Shown here: piece by piece, positions 1-11,159 of the stretch
Position numbering within the stretch: the first letter of the stretch is position 1
Layout: each line of letters begins with the position of its first letter
Assembly (NCBI GenBank): GCA_951799425.1
Contig: OX637394.1
Span: 16,425,001 to 16,489,000 of the forward strand
Source of the DNA: Ilex aquifolium
Lineage: Eukaryota; Streptophyta; Magnoliopsida; Aquifoliales; Aquifoliaceae
DNA length: 64,000 nt
Direction: 5' to 3'
Notes under the pieces: model-generated
Told to the model about the DNA's origin: nothing
Seen by the model: only the letters and a program-made list of their open reading frames with translations
Databases searched by the model: none
Made by a program: the position numbers and the translations under genes

Positions 1-833
1 TCCAAATACCATAAATTCCTATGAGTTTCCTCATTAGTTTGACACACCATAAGGAGGGTAATTTCTTATTCTTCTTCATTTTTTGCAAAATAAGATTTTG
101 CACTGTAATTTCTATTCAAATTTGTTCGACACACGAAGCGATAATGGCCATGCCTGTGACAACGGTAACATTCAACCTTCAATTTGTCTGCTGACTGTGG
201 TTTGTGTCCTGTAGAATTCTAGCCATCATGTCCCCTCCCGTTTGCTTGAGAGTGATCAACACTTTTACTCTCTCTTGGTTTCTGGAGATCATTCTTGCCT
301 TTCCCTTCTCCCTTTCCACGTCCAGCGCCTCTTGGGTTTAAGGCTGCCTTCAATGCTTGTTCTTCTTTGTCTTATTGTGTTAGTTTCTGCTCATGAACAA
401 GCAGAGAATTTTGCAACTCATATATTGAAAGAGTATCAATATCTTTAGACTCTTTATTAGAACAAATCACAAAATCAAACTTTGTAGTCATTGAACGAAG
501 GATCTTTTCAACAATAGTGACATCCTCAAGCTTATCCCCATAAATCCGCATCTTTTTTGCGATTGCCATCGTCTTTGAAAAATACTCTGAAAGTGACTCT
601 CCTAGTTGCATTTTAAGAACTTCAAACTCCCCATGAAGAGCTTGAAGCTGCACACGTTTCGCCCTTGTATTCCCTTGATACTTCTTCTTCATGGAATCCC
701 AGATCAGCTTGGAGGAGTCCTTGCAAAGAATTGTTTCCAAGATTGAACGATCAATCGCTTGGAAGAGATAATTCTTTGCCTTCAAATCCTTCAGCTTTAG
801 TGCTTCCAATTCTGAATTTTGCGTCTCTGTCAA
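1..833 (-). pseudogene. Ty1/copia gag and start of pol, decayed
   Basis: Read on the minus strand from 833 downward, this is a copia-type Gag polypeptide (UBN2 family). The stretch 833-372 has the family's usual 'LKDLKAKNYLFQAIDRSI' and 'IVEKILRSM' segments. The frame continues past a TAA near 372 through a basic Gly-rich linker to a zinc knuckle of CX2CX4HX4C form at about 130-171 (C-YR-C-HRHG-H-YRFV-C). It then reaches the region just before the protease ('QTNEETHRNLWYL') at the window edge. The N-terminal ~100 residues of a normal Gag are missing at 833. At least three in-frame stops are present (TAA near 372, TAG near 225, TAA near 68), so it is non-functional. The rest of the element lies off the left edge. 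Confidence 0.85.
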
Positions 834-1260
834 CTTATTAGCACAAAATATTGCACATTATGTATGCTTTTATACCCTTTTACACTTGCTTTTGTGGTGG
901 AATTGGGAGGAAATGCAATTAAGCAAACAATTAATGATGTTGCTGTGTGATTGTAGGTAAATAGTTGGAAATGACTTGAGTTAAGCCCTCATCGTAGTGC
1001 TCAAAGTCAATGGAGATGAGGGGTGGCTTAAAGGGAGGCTTGGAAGATGAAGAAATCAAGAAAAAGACAAATCAGGAGAAAACCTTCCGGAAGGTTTGCA
1101 CATTGGGCTACCTATGCCTCTGTCAAAACCTTCCAGAAGGTTTGACACACTGGACAAGCTTTCTCCTCTGCCTCTGCCTCTGCCAAAACATTCCGGAAGG
1201 TTTTGCATCGACCTTCCAGAAGGTTTTGCTCAGAAATGCCAGACACCTGCAACTCAAGCT
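834..1260. other. Unassigned stretch, possibly a partial LTR
   Basis: No credible gene. The stretch lies between the truncated copia Gag and the start of the duplicated segment and contains the palindrome array at 1081-1225. It may be part of an LTR because two clear LTRs in this window also carry palindrome arrays, but I see no LTR ends, so this is a guess. Confidence 0.3.
1081..1225. repeat. Array of four 16-bp palindromes
   Basis: AACCTTCCGGAAGGTT occurs exactly at 1081-1096 and in near-identical form at 1127-1142, 1187-1202 and 1211-1225. Changes fall mostly at the centre (CCGG or CCAG). Spacing is irregular (46, 60 and 24 bp), so this is not a simple tandem repeat. A weak TATATAC lies about 90 bp downstream, near 1314. 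Confidence 0.8.
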
Positions 1261-1505
1261 TTGCCACTTGAGGGTCCCACCTATGATTCTCCTATTTGTC
1301 CCCTGACATATTCTATATACATACATGCCTCCCTACACTTAAGGTTGGACTTTGGAGGCCAATGCATTAATGAGGATGAGAGAGAAGGAAGGAGCCTAGG
1401 GAGTTACAGGCTAGGCTTGTCCTAGCCTATCCAAGCCATCAACTCAGCCCCCCATTGATGGGAGACCTGAACACATAGGCTATAGGAGTCTCATGGACGA
1501 AAATG

Positions 1506-3094
1506 CTAAGGAGACATACCATTGTAGACCAATATACAACATTTTAGAGAGAGAAGTTTGATTTTTGTATTTTTCTTACCCATTTCACTTGTAGTCAACT
1601 GCATTTTTCTTACCCACCATAGCGAAAAAATGCCAAGATTATCCTCCAACCATTCGGGGTCAACCTCCCTGGAGCCAGTGATAGGTGTCTTAGAATTTGA
1701 TAGATGGGTCCAGGTATGGGAAACATCAACTCTGCCTCTAAGACGTCCTCGTAAAGAACAATCTCTCATGAGGAGTTATAACACACCGGCTTGTCCCCCT
1801 CGGCCCGATAACACATAATAGCAGGAGGAATACGGTACGAAGATATGATGCGGGCAATCTCATCATCACAATTTATGGAACTAAATATGAAGGTTACCTT
1901 CGAACTGTCACCTTCGGCGGTCCCCTTGCCTCGCTGTGAGCCTTGTGTGGTATTCTTTTTCATGCCTTTGTCTGAGTGGACGCCTATGAAAATCGAGAAC
2001 AATGTGAGAAGGGAGGGTGCCAAAGATATCAACAAAAAGTAAAGTTCGGGCCAAATCATCTTACCTGCTTGAAAGACGTCTGCTCGTTGCTTTCTAACAC
2101 CTGATAACTGCCCGAAGTCCAACTCAGTCTTGACGCCAGAGGCAGTGGGTAGCGCCTCAGCGCTTACACCAACAGTGCCAGTGCCGGCGATACCGACACT
2201 AGCTGCGAGAAATGCTCATGCGCTGCTTATCCTACCTTGCCTGATTCCTATGGGCGCCGCCCTATTGCATGCCACCCGAGGCTTCGACCTCTTCGATGGT
2301 AGCACCAACACCCAGGGCATCGCCCATCTGTACGACATGCTCGACGCCATCTGTACCCAAGATGTTGCCTTTCCCGCCTCTCTCGACATCGCCCAATCCA
2401 CTGCCGGAGCCTTCAGCCTCCTTGTTTTCGCTGTGCATGCTGCAAATGCCGAAGCTCGTGCTACCTGCAGCGTCGCCCGCCTCACCTAGATTGCACCCCT
2501 TAATTCCAACACCATAGGCATCGCCTACACTCCGGCCCATTTCAACTCCTTTAGCGAAACTAGCATCACCTTTGGCATAACAGGCGCCGCCTTTATCAAG
2601 ATCGCAGACTCTACCTCCATCAAGGCCACAGGCACCGCCCAGCCAAATCGCATCGCCCAATTGCTCTTGTGCGCCCATACTCAGCCTCTTGGAGGCGTCC
2701 CCCTTACATTGGGCGCCGCCGCCTTCCACGCGACCCAGTCTGTTCCACTGGTGTTGCCCTCCAACGCAGCACGTGAGGCGCCACCCTCCAGCGCAGCATG
2801 CGAGGCGCTGCCTGCGCAACCAAGGGAGCCTCTAGCGATGTCGCTTGCCCAAGCCACTCCGGCGTCGCCCCTTGCGCCCAGCCGGTGTCGCCTAAGCCTG
2901 GCGCTGTGGCCGCCTTGCAATTGCCCTTGCCTAATGCCATCTTGCCCCTTCAATTGGCGGCGCCAGCCACGATGCCTCCATAGGTCTGGCCGTGCTTCTT
3001 CTTCGTTGTGGCTTCCTCCATGGAGCCACCCATGAAGCTCTTCTTCAAGGGTTTTCCCCTGGCCACCATAATCCTTGTCCTCAACCTTACCCAA
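1506..3094 (-). pseudogene. Antisense ORF remnant of a Tat gypsy element (copy A)
   Basis: On the minus strand this reads as a broken protein: a Gly/Ala-rich, repetitive N-terminal part (3094-2130) and then a domain like the Pfam 'putative gypsy-type transposon' family. The segment 2122-1766 contains 'ISSYRIPPAIMCYRAEGDKP', and in another frame at about 1700-1600 there is the family's usual 'EWLEDNLGIFSLWW' region. Frameshifts and stops break it up. It lies antisense, upstream of the polypurine tract and LTR of a plus-strand Tat element, the same position as in the fuller elements at 19293 and 39382. The rest of that element is missing. Confidence 0.65.
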
Positions 3095-3171
3095 TTATCT
3101 ATGAAATAGAGGAAAGCCAAGAAGTTACTATTGCTCTAAATGAGATGGAAGAATAAGAAATTCTCTCATGG

Positions 3172-3187
3172 GTTTATATAAACCCTG
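3172..3187. promoter_or_regulatory. Palindromic TATA motif upstream of antisense ORF
   Basis: GGGTTTATATAAACCC is a perfect 16-bp palindrome that contains a TATA box on both strands. It lies ~80 bp upstream (minus-strand sense) of the antisense ORF and is kept unchanged in copy B near 35157-35172. Promoter function is inferred. Confidence 0.45.
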
Positions 3188-3419
3188 GCCAATAGGCAAT
3201 GCCCTAGGAAAAAAGGGGTTTTGATTGCTAGATCTTATGGAAGGTTCAAAGAATGAGATTATATACTATTACTATTGTTGCCCAACCATGGAATTACCAA
3301 ATGAAGAAGAGGAATTTCGTAAGAAAAGAAGGATGAAGGAATGAGCCGTGGGGAAGAAGATACCTGATTTGCCTGAACAGGAAAGCTCACTCATGCCCAT
3401 AATCTCTTGCCATTGCAAG

Positions 3420-3441
3420 GGCTTGGGGCATGGGGGACAAA
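3420..3441 (+). other. Polypurine tract of Tat remnant
   Basis: A purine-rich run (gggcttggggcatgggggac) ends directly before the LTR at 3442, as expected for second-strand priming. Gypsy-2 has a closely similar tract just before its 3' LTR (51541-51561). Confidence 0.7.
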
Positions 3442-4052
3442 TGATGAGCCCAGATCTAACTAGGTCAGGTCCAATTAATTAAGTAAACCCAAATTAGCTA
3501 CAAAGCAGGTCAAGCCCAGTTCATGAATTCGGCCCAGACCAAAATTCAAGAGACCCAAAAAATCAACGCACTTGAGCAGTAATTACCGGGATGACCACTC
3601 TCGAAGATCAAGACCATCTTTAATTGTACATATTTTTAGCTGTAGCTATCCTCTCTGAAGGATTAGTCACTTATCCTATCATGCCACCGCCTCAACCAAA
3701 GCTTTGTACCTATAAATTGTAAGCCTTTTATACACGAAGGACACACCTTTTACACACCTCTGCATCTCTCTACACACCCTTTACTCAACTATTTCTCTCA
3801 TAAACCCAACCTCTCTTAGAGCTCACCTTTGCTCTCTCTCTCTCTCTCTCACGCCTTATTTTGTTAATAAAGTTTTCCGGCCACCGTTGTCGCCTTCGGA
3901 GTGAAGTAGGTCACCTTGACCGAACCACTATACATCTGTGTGTTGTCTGTGTTGACCTAATCTTTACCTTATGTTATTAATTGCTTCATTAATTACTCAG
4001 CATTATACACTCAACTTTTAATTGTGCATAAATTCGCTTTTGCGCATCATCA
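3442..4052 (+). mobile_element. 3' LTR of truncated Tat gypsy element (copy A)
   Basis: The LTR begins TGATGAGCCC and ends GCGCATCATCA (TG...CA). It is preceded by a polypurine tract. Its ends resemble the gypsy-2 LTR (TGATGGGTCAAGCC ... TGCATCATCA), so the two elements are related. A CT microsatellite lies at 3833-3850. Its counterpart in copy B is 35417-36030. Confidence 0.8.
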
Positions 4053-5500
4053 AATATCATACCCACACAAAAAGTTCAAAACTCATCTTTCTTTGTTAAT
4101 GCGATCTTCCATAAAGTTACCAACCAATTCCTTCACTCTAACATGCATCTCTTTCTCTCTCTCTCTCAACTAGTGACTGTAAAAATGCTTCAAAGTGATA
4201 ATCCCATCACTCTCTCCTTTTTTTTTTTGGTTAATTTTTACTATCACTTTGTCAATTTAAACCACTATACCCATATGCTAATCCTAGATCATATGGATTT
4301 TTTTTATTCGATGATTTTTTTTTCATTTTATATTATTTTATGAATGTAATTTAATTTAATTCAAATTTTACTATACTATGAAAGTTATTATCGTTAGGTA
4401 ATTAGAGACGATGTAAACTTATATACTGGTCACTAATAAAGTTTTATCTTCTATTATTTTGTTATTTTTAAAGTTTTTAATGTATTAGATTTTTATCTTA
4501 GTATATTCTTTTGTTGGTTTAATAATTTTTTAGTTTGCTAATATTTTTTAATCTCGAATAACCTGAAAATTGTCTTTATCTAACATTTTTTTTAAAACAT
4601 GATCAAGTTTTTTATATTAGTGGATTAGATTTATTTTCAGAATTAGAATCTTAAAAAAAAATTCATTAAAAGAGGCTAAATTTTTTCCAATCCATGTATT
4701 TTAAATAAAATATTATTAATAATATTCGTCACAGCTGTTTCTTTATAAAAACATATTTTGGAATTGTGATGCAAAATTACTTATTATTTTTTTTATATTC
4801 AGTTTCATGTATGTATCAATTTAAATGGATAATATGAATAACTTATTCAATCTTTGTTTCATAGAAAAAAGCATGATTTTTGTATAAAATTATAACTATC
4901 TTATTTATACATTTTTTTTAGGGATTTGGAGGCCGGTTCCTAGGCCCAATAGGATTAAAAAAAAAAAAAATCCCACTTACTAATTTTCTTTTGAATTAGG
5001 TCTCTGTTAAAAAGTCAAAGCAATAAACATAACTAGCACCCTTCTACAATGCAAAAAATAACGACAATGACATCACCTAATTTAAACACCTATTCTAAAA
5101 AAAACTACGTCATCATAATGTAAATTTTTCTCCATAAACATAAATCGTTAGATAGATACACTAAAAAAAAATAGGTACGTAATTAAAAATATATATATAC
5201 CTTCAAGCTAAAAAATAACAAGTACGTAATAAAAAAATAAAAAATAATAAGTACGCAATAAAAAAATATGAAAAATAACAAGTATGCAATAAAATAAAAT
5301 AAAAAATACAGATAATCAGACAGGTACACTAAAACACAGATCGTTTATGTACCTTCTTCTCCATAACATAAATCGTCAGACAGGTACATTAAAATACGAT
5401 TGTTAATGTATCTTTTTCGCCATAAATATAGATTGTCAAACAGGTACATTAAAACACATATCGTTAATGTAATGTAAAAAAAAATTCAGAGAAATTGTTT
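4053..5500. other. AT-rich DNA without a recognisable gene
   Basis: Homopolymer runs and AT-rich sequence shared with copy B (36031-37490). No ORF with a recognisable domain. A ~60-bp direct repeat occupies the end (see 5311-5480). It may be non-coding sequence of the decayed chromovirus whose integrase lies next to it. Confidence 0.5.
5311..5480. repeat. 60-bp degenerate direct repeat, ~3 copies
   Basis: The motif (a/c)agacaggtacaytaaaa recurs with a 60-bp period (caggtac at 5321, 5381 and 5441), each followed by a variant of 'atcgttaatgta'. Also present in copy B (about 37300-37460). Confidence 0.6.
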
Positions 5501-5509
5501 ATTTTTATT

Positions 5510-7085
5510 ATTTGGAGACGGAGTCAAGAAGCTTTTGATGAGCAGACTTGTGTAGCTCCTTTAGAGCATCTCCAACCACACTCAGCAAAATAGCTACTCA
5601 AAATATATTTAAATATTCAATTCACTACTTTAGCTAGCAACTTTTTAAAATTCATTCCAACCACGCTTTCTATTTTAACTTACTACTTCAACTAACTTTA
5701 ACTAACTTTCAATAATATAATTCAAAAAAGCCACGTGGCATAAAACATAAGCGTCATAATGATGACGTGTCGTGCCACGTCATCAAATTTTAAATTTTAA
5801 ATTTTACAACGGCCATATTTACAACGGTACAACGGTCATATTTACGACGGTAATATTTTTGAAAATGTATAAATAAGACATCTCCTTTCTCATTGTCATA
5901 TAGCTCAAATTTCTTTTACTAGTATTGAACTCATATTTCTTTGTTATGGCTTATGATAGTAAATGGAAGATTATTCTTAGTGATTCTGACTCCGATGATG
6001 AGTTGGAGATGTTAGCGGTTGCTGCTATGGCAATGGAGAAACTCAATACTGAGAACAGTTCCGCAATACGTCGTGGTTCTCTACTTTCTTTCTCATTTTC
6101 CTACATTTTCTAGACAGCCAATCGGATGATCTCAAGGAAAAACAGAATCAGAAAAAGAAAAAGAAAAATCAGATTCAGATATTTTTTTGTTTCCACAAGT
6201 ACTACGAAGTTAAAATTGAAAATTCAGAAGCCTAATACTCTCCAGTTCCAACTCCACTTTCTTTTCCGTTTTTCTTCATTTTCTCGGCAATCAAACAGAG
6301 GATTTGGAATTGAAAAATATTATTCAATACCTTTCTCAGGTGAATCTGAGAAGTTCGCGAGATTGTCCCAAAATTCGTTAGGGATTCAATACCTTTCTCA
6401 GGTGAATCTGTTGCGATCTGTGATGTTGCGATATGGGTTTTGGTGGTGGCAGTCAGTGATGGTGCTGGGCTTTGGTGGTGGCAGTCGGTGATGGTGTTGG
6501 GCTTTGGTGGTTGCAGTCGATGATGGTGCTGGGTTTTGGTGGTAGCAGTCGGTGATGGTGCTGGGTTTTGGCTGGCGGTGTCGCTGGATCTGGAGAAGAC
6601 GTTGGCCACGAACAGGGATTTTGGAGGGAGAGAGATCTGATGAGAGAGAATTTGCTAGCTACAATTGGTGAGTGAGAATGGGGGGAGGCAGAATGGCGAG
6701 AGAAATAGAGAGCCGGTTGGAGCCAATTTTTTTGGATTGGCTCAGCAAAACAGCTAAAAAATGCTATTTGTTGAGCCGGTTGGAGATTCTCTTAGTTGCT
6801 TAATGAAATCTTCATTTTTGCAATGGACTCTCTTCAAATCAGGCTGGAATTAGATCAAGTGGTGATCTTGAAAGGGCTAAAACCAATACTACGATTGAAC
6901 CAACGGTTAAAAACAAACTCTGCCTGATAGATCTTCTAATCCCAACTCTTCACATGATTGCTCACCAAACTGCGCAATAAGTTACCCACTGAATGGTTGA
7001 CTACTTCAATCTGACCATTAGTCTGAGGATGATATGCGCTACTAAACTCCAACTTCGTGTTGGCTAGTCTCCACATGAGTAAAAT
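5510..7085 (-). pseudogene. Chromovirus-type gypsy integrase relic, split by a Harbinger element
   Basis: On the minus strand, 7085-6795 translates to the C-terminal part of a Ty3/gypsy integrase core. It includes 'SSAYHPQTNGQIEVVN', which carries the final catalytic Glu (GQIEVVN), then 'NLLRSLVSNHVKSW', 'QAEF' and 'NRSIGFSPFKI'. The frame then has stops and continues with 'HCKNEDFIKQL'; the remainder ('KELHKSAHQKLLDSVSK') lies beyond the Harbinger insertion, below 5563. It is an old, non-functional fragment. Copy B holds the uninterrupted version. Confidence 0.75.
5564..6791. mobile_element. Non-autonomous PIF/Harbinger element (1,228 bp)
   Basis: The terminal inverted repeats are GAGCATCTCCAACC at the left and, read on the other strand, GAGAATCTCCAACC at the right. 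The 3-bp target duplication is TTA (5561-5563 and 6792-6794). Copy B has the empty site at 37545-37547 with a single TTA, which proves the insertion. Inside are a TATAAATA near 5868 and a short acidic ORF at 5925-6113 ('SDSDSDDELEMLAVAAMAMEKL'). That ORF could be the first exon of a transposase-like gene, but no transposase core is present. The right half (6400-6560) holds GGTGCTGGGTTTTGGTGGT-like repeats. Confidence 0.88.
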
Positions 7086-7164
7086 CCATTAAAAATTTGG
7101 ACGGCATTATATAGGGGGACCACTAAAAAATAATTTCAATACATAAATGACTAATATAATACAA

Positions 7165-7425
7165 CTAGCAATACCCCGTGACTGAAGTCACTGTATACTA
7201 AGTTATGACACTATGCGTGTGTTGAAGTGTATATATAATATGTGTGTGTGTGTATAGTGAGTGTGTATATAGTGAGTGTGTATTGAAGTATGTGTAGTTA
7301 TGTCTTGTGGAGTATTTGTGTTGGGTTTGTGAAATTTGGGGAGGAAAGTGTGTGATGTGTGTGTGAAATTTGGGGGAAAAATATACCCCCATAAGTTCAA
7401 ACACCTAGCTATCTTATTATATAGA
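7165..7425 (-). mobile_element. Small non-autonomous Helitron (261 bp), copy A
   Basis: On the minus strand the element begins TCTATATAATAAGATAGC and ends CTAG. A hairpin GTGACT-TC-AGTCAC lies just before the 3' end, followed by the GGGGTATTGCTAG tail. The flanks are A on the 5' side and T on the 3' side, the Helitron target rule, with no target duplication. A GT/TGTA microsatellite lies inside. It shares its 5' end with the Helitrons at 11325-11887 and 38152-39053, so one family is likely. The copy B version (37918-39067) is interrupted by a second Helitron. Confidence 0.8.
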
Positions 7426-7799
7426 TTGTAACGTTTAGGACCAAAATGAGACGAAGTGCAAATTTTGAGGACCATCGCTCCAATTAACCCTTTACTAATA
7501 CACCTGATTGGAAAGGTTTGAAAATTTGGATGTGTTGAAAGTGATTGAAGTGGTGGGTAGAAAGCCATGGATTACGTGAAAGCACCTTCATTATTTTGCA
7601 AATTTAATACTCCTTAATTCAAGAGAGAAATATAAGGAAGATAATGGCCGTCAATGGAGGGATTGACCATGGAATACTATCATTTAAAATGGACAGGTAC
7701 TGCTACATGATAAACACGATATCTAAAGTATCTACCCAAGAAATGTAGCATACAATGACAGCCACATAATAAAAGATATTGTTTTCTGTCTGCTTCTGC

Positions 7800-8060
7800 T
7801 CATATAATTCAAGTAATAGGCAAAGCTTCCACCTTTTGATTTGCCACTTTATTTCCTTCATCAGTCCCCACACTCTTTGAACTGGATTTCCTTTTCTTGC
7901 AAATTTCGTCCATGTAATTAGCTGGAATACTCTTCAGATTGAGTGCATGACCACATAACCAACCCTTCGATTCGAACATCTTACAAGAACAAACCACACT
8001 GGTAGTTAAGCAGTTAAATTCCACAATGCACTTCCTTTTTCGGAAGAAATTTGTTCTAAA
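7800..8060 (-). pseudogene. FAR1/FHY3-related SWIM zinc-finger fragment, copy A
   Basis: The minus-strand reading 'CIVEFNCLTTSVVCSCKMFESKGWLCGHAL' matches the SWIM zinc finger (CxCxnCxH) near the C-terminus of FAR1-related sequence proteins, which are MULE-transposase-derived plant transcription factors. It continues 'IPANYMDEICKKRKSSSK', as family members do after the finger. Only this C-terminal exon is visible; upstream on the minus strand the frame hits stops. Copy A keeps the ligand His (CGHAL) but lacks several residues present in copy B (KALNLRSITE). It is a gene fragment or pseudogene. Confidence 0.7.
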
Positions 8061-8520
8061 TGTACAATCTGTTCAAAATCTAATGCATTTCCCACTTGAC
8101 TTGCAAACCCTAATGACAGTTTGCAAGGTATTCAAAATTTTGACATTATTAATAGCCTACGTAGACAAACTTTATGGATGGAAGTGTATGAATTCACTAC
8201 GGTAACGTAACTCTAAATTTTACTATTTTAATGGGTGTATTTTATAAATTTTTTGGGCCATTTTTATAAGTTTAGTGAAGAATTTACGATTGTTTTGGTT
8301 ATATTATGACAATTCTAAATAACATTATGAGAATTAACGATAAATTTATGACAAAAGTGGGTTAAATTAAAACCATGCTGGATAAATTTTCCACAATTGG
8401 GATAATGTTACAACATTAAAGGGGTTAAATACAACGATTGTGAATAAGATTACTAGTATAAGACAATTTTAGCTTTAATTTGGTGAATCTTATAATAATC
8501 GTGGGTAATTTTACAAATAT

Positions 8521-9085
8521 GAATATAAATGTACGATACCGGTAAGATGCACTATTAACGTATTTATGACAAATATATTTAAATGTGTCGATCAATACTT
8601 TTACCACCATATTAATTACATTTAATGTCGTTAAGGATCGTATTACCTCTATTGTGGTAAGATATATCATAATTGTATATGATTTACCATAATTGGGAGT
8701 ACATTGATCACATTTAAAGGTAACTTTAACACAATTATGAATAAATTTATAAGTTAAAAAGAAAATTTACTACTGCTTTGTTTAATATTATGATAATTTT
8801 GAGTAACATTACCGAGATTAAGAGAATAAACTGGGGAAGCCTGTTGCCTGGTTTCAAGCAATTAATAAAAGTCTAGTGTCTTTCTCTTAATCAGACAATT
8901 TGTTCGGTACAGGTATCAATATTTTGGCAATCAGTACCGTAGTCTAGTCTGTGCTCTAATTGCATGACGACAAAATCAGTCATTAATTAGGGGTGTTAAT
9001 GGATCGGGTCGGATTAGGTTAGTGAATTTTTTTTTAGACTGGGCTTAATAGTGTAGGTCCAAGTCTTTACCCGGGTAAGTTAGGG
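8521..9085. other. AT-rich DNA, no gene
   Basis: AT-rich sequence with many short 'taccataattg / aattatggtaa' type repeats, and a fragment similar to hAT-type MITE ends near 8990 (aggggtgttaatgg). No ORF with a recognisable domain. Confidence 0.5.
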
Positions 9086-9089
9086 GTCT

Positions 9090-9745
9090 TTTAGGGGTGT
9101 CAAACGTGTCGGATTAAACGGTTACGTGTCGGGTTAAAGGGGTGATAGGTGAAAAATATGTAAACCCGTACACGACATATTTAATAAACGGGTGAAAAAT
9201 CTCAACACGAACACGACTTGTTTAATAAACGGATAACACAACACTGCTCGTTTAACCCGTTTAATTTTAAAAAAATTATATCAACAAATTTTAATACTCC
9301 CCTTTTTTTTATTGTCAATTGTATTTACATCAAAAAAGATGAATTTTTAAACAAATCTCATAAAAATCAAACTTGAAAGCTTAAAAAAAATGAAAGAGGT
9401 CATTGCCTTTATAGGCAACTCAACCCTTCCCATCTCCCCTCATTTTCCAATGTGGGATAAAAACAAAAGTCATTGGTTTGCTTTTATCTTTGAAGTGCTC
9501 CCCATCTCCTCTCTTTTATCTTTGAACTACTACTTTACTTTTTTTTTTTTTTTTTTGTATTGATTTCTTTACCCTTTTTTTTTCTTGCTAATTTTTTAAA
9601 ATAATTATTAATTTATTATTATATTAATTTTATTTAAACGGGTAAACGTGTGATAAACGGTTTGACAGATCTCACCCGAACACGACCCGTTTATTAAACG
9701 TGTTTGGCGTGTCAACCCATTTATCACCCAAACCCGTTAAGATCT
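9090..9745. mobile_element. MITE-like element with terminal GGGTGTCAAACG motif
   Basis: The left end (aggggtgtcaaacgtgtcgg) and the right end (gcgtgtcaacccatttatcaccc) are inverted, partly matching repeats. They are rich in 'aaacgggt' and 'acacgacccg' words that recur inverted inside. The GGGGTGTCAA type of end is common in hAT-like MITEs. I could not fix a target duplication, so the borders are approximate. Confidence 0.4.
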
Positions 9746-10449
9746 CACTCAAACGCTGGGCCAGCCATGGGCAACATCAAATTATCTCCTTGGCCCGGAT
9801 GTCTGCAAAAGAGGAATGGTCCTCGATGGATTGGACGAGAGCAAAAAATATCCTAAGAATGAGAGGTGCGACGTAGCCACAAGTCATCCTCGTATTTTGC
9901 CTCATACTTGGGTTCGGTCCTCCAATGCCTATTAGAGCTCTCTTCAACCTGCTCATGGCTAGATCGATCGGTTTTGGGTAGTGGTGGGTTCAGTCAGTGA
10001 AACTCGCATTTAGGCTCGCATAGTAAACTCCGCTCTTGCTCACTCTAGGGAAGGCGATGTGCTCGGTACACTCATCCAATTGTCCCATTTCATTTGAAAT
10101 TAAAATTTGAATTGTAAATTTGGGTTGCATAGTATTTCTTTTATAGAATACATTTTAAAAAGAATTTGAAATTTTTTAAAATGTGTACTTATTGACAATT
10201 ATTTGATGAAAAAAAGGATTTAATGGAATATAAATTTGGAAGTAGTATTTAAAGTCAAATAAGTTCTGAAAAAAATACTTACATCCAATTATCTCGATAA
10301 GTTATTAAGTAGGCCGGGTCGAACTTCAAGTAGGACTACACTACCTACAACAGACCGTCCGTCAGTCACTGGACGGACCTACTGGGCATGCTTTTTTATT
10401 TATATATACATGTTCTTTCAAAAGGTTGTTATTGTTTTTATATAAAACT
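9746..10449. other. Intergenic DNA, nothing recognised
   Basis: No ORF with a recognisable domain and no repeat ends seen. Confidence 0.5.
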
Positions 10450-11159
10450 TCATTTAAAGGGAGAGTCTACAGTACCACCTGATCAAATTGCAGTACTGTA
10501 CCAAAAAAAAAGTGTGGCTGTAAATTTTTTGGCATTTAATATTACTCAAATGTGTGGCTATAAATTTTTTGTCATTAAATATTACTCACTAAAGGTGATA
10601 ACTTTGTCCATAAATGTAATAACATTACCTTAAATGGTTATAACTCACCTCAAGAGATTGTAACCTTAGCCGCCGTTTTTTTTGGTACTTTTACGTTTAC
10701 TACTTGTAATCTAACATTAAATAGTTATAACTTTATATCCAAATGTAGTAATTTTACCATAAATAGTTATAACTTCACTTTCAAAGATAGTAATTTTACT
10801 TTTAATTGTTGTAACCTTACCTAAAGAGTTTGTACCTCACATTTAAAGGTGATAATTTTATCTCAAGAGTAATAACTTTGTCTTTCCAAGTAATAACATT
10901 ACATTTAATAGTCATGATCGATCATGATTAATTAAGATCGTTCCCAATGCTAATTTTTTTTTTTTTTTTTTTGCGATTCCACTCAATTAGTATCGATCAT
11001 GATTAATTAAGATCGATCCCAATGCCAATGCCAAATTTTTTTTTTTTTTTTTTTTTGCGATTCTACTAAATTTGGATCGATCATGACTATATGAGATCGA
11101 TCTTAATGCATTTGATGGTCCAAAAATTGGGACCAAGCTAAATTTCTAGTGGTTCCAAT

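Larger units (their letters stand above)
1261..8520 (+). repeat. Segmental duplication, copy A
   Basis: From 'gccacttgagggtcc' near 1263 to 8519 this segment matches, in the same orientation and order, 33215-39381 plus 52133-52941. Short stretches compared by eye are about 97% identical. Copy A lacks the gypsy-2 element and the 902-bp Helitron found in copy B, and has a Harbinger element (5564-6791) that copy B lacks. Copy A's right break point coincides with a Helitron-like 5' end in copy B (52942). Confidence 0.9.

Noticed and set aside
1010-1425. Overlapping ORFs of 98-109 codons
   Set aside because: They run through the palindrome array and a duplication border; the protein sequence is repetitive and matches no family.
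2130-2819. Plus- and minus-strand Ala/Gly-rich ORFs in the duplication
   Set aside because: The plus-strand ORFs are shadows. The minus-strand one is the repetitive N-terminus of the Tat antisense ORF remnant.
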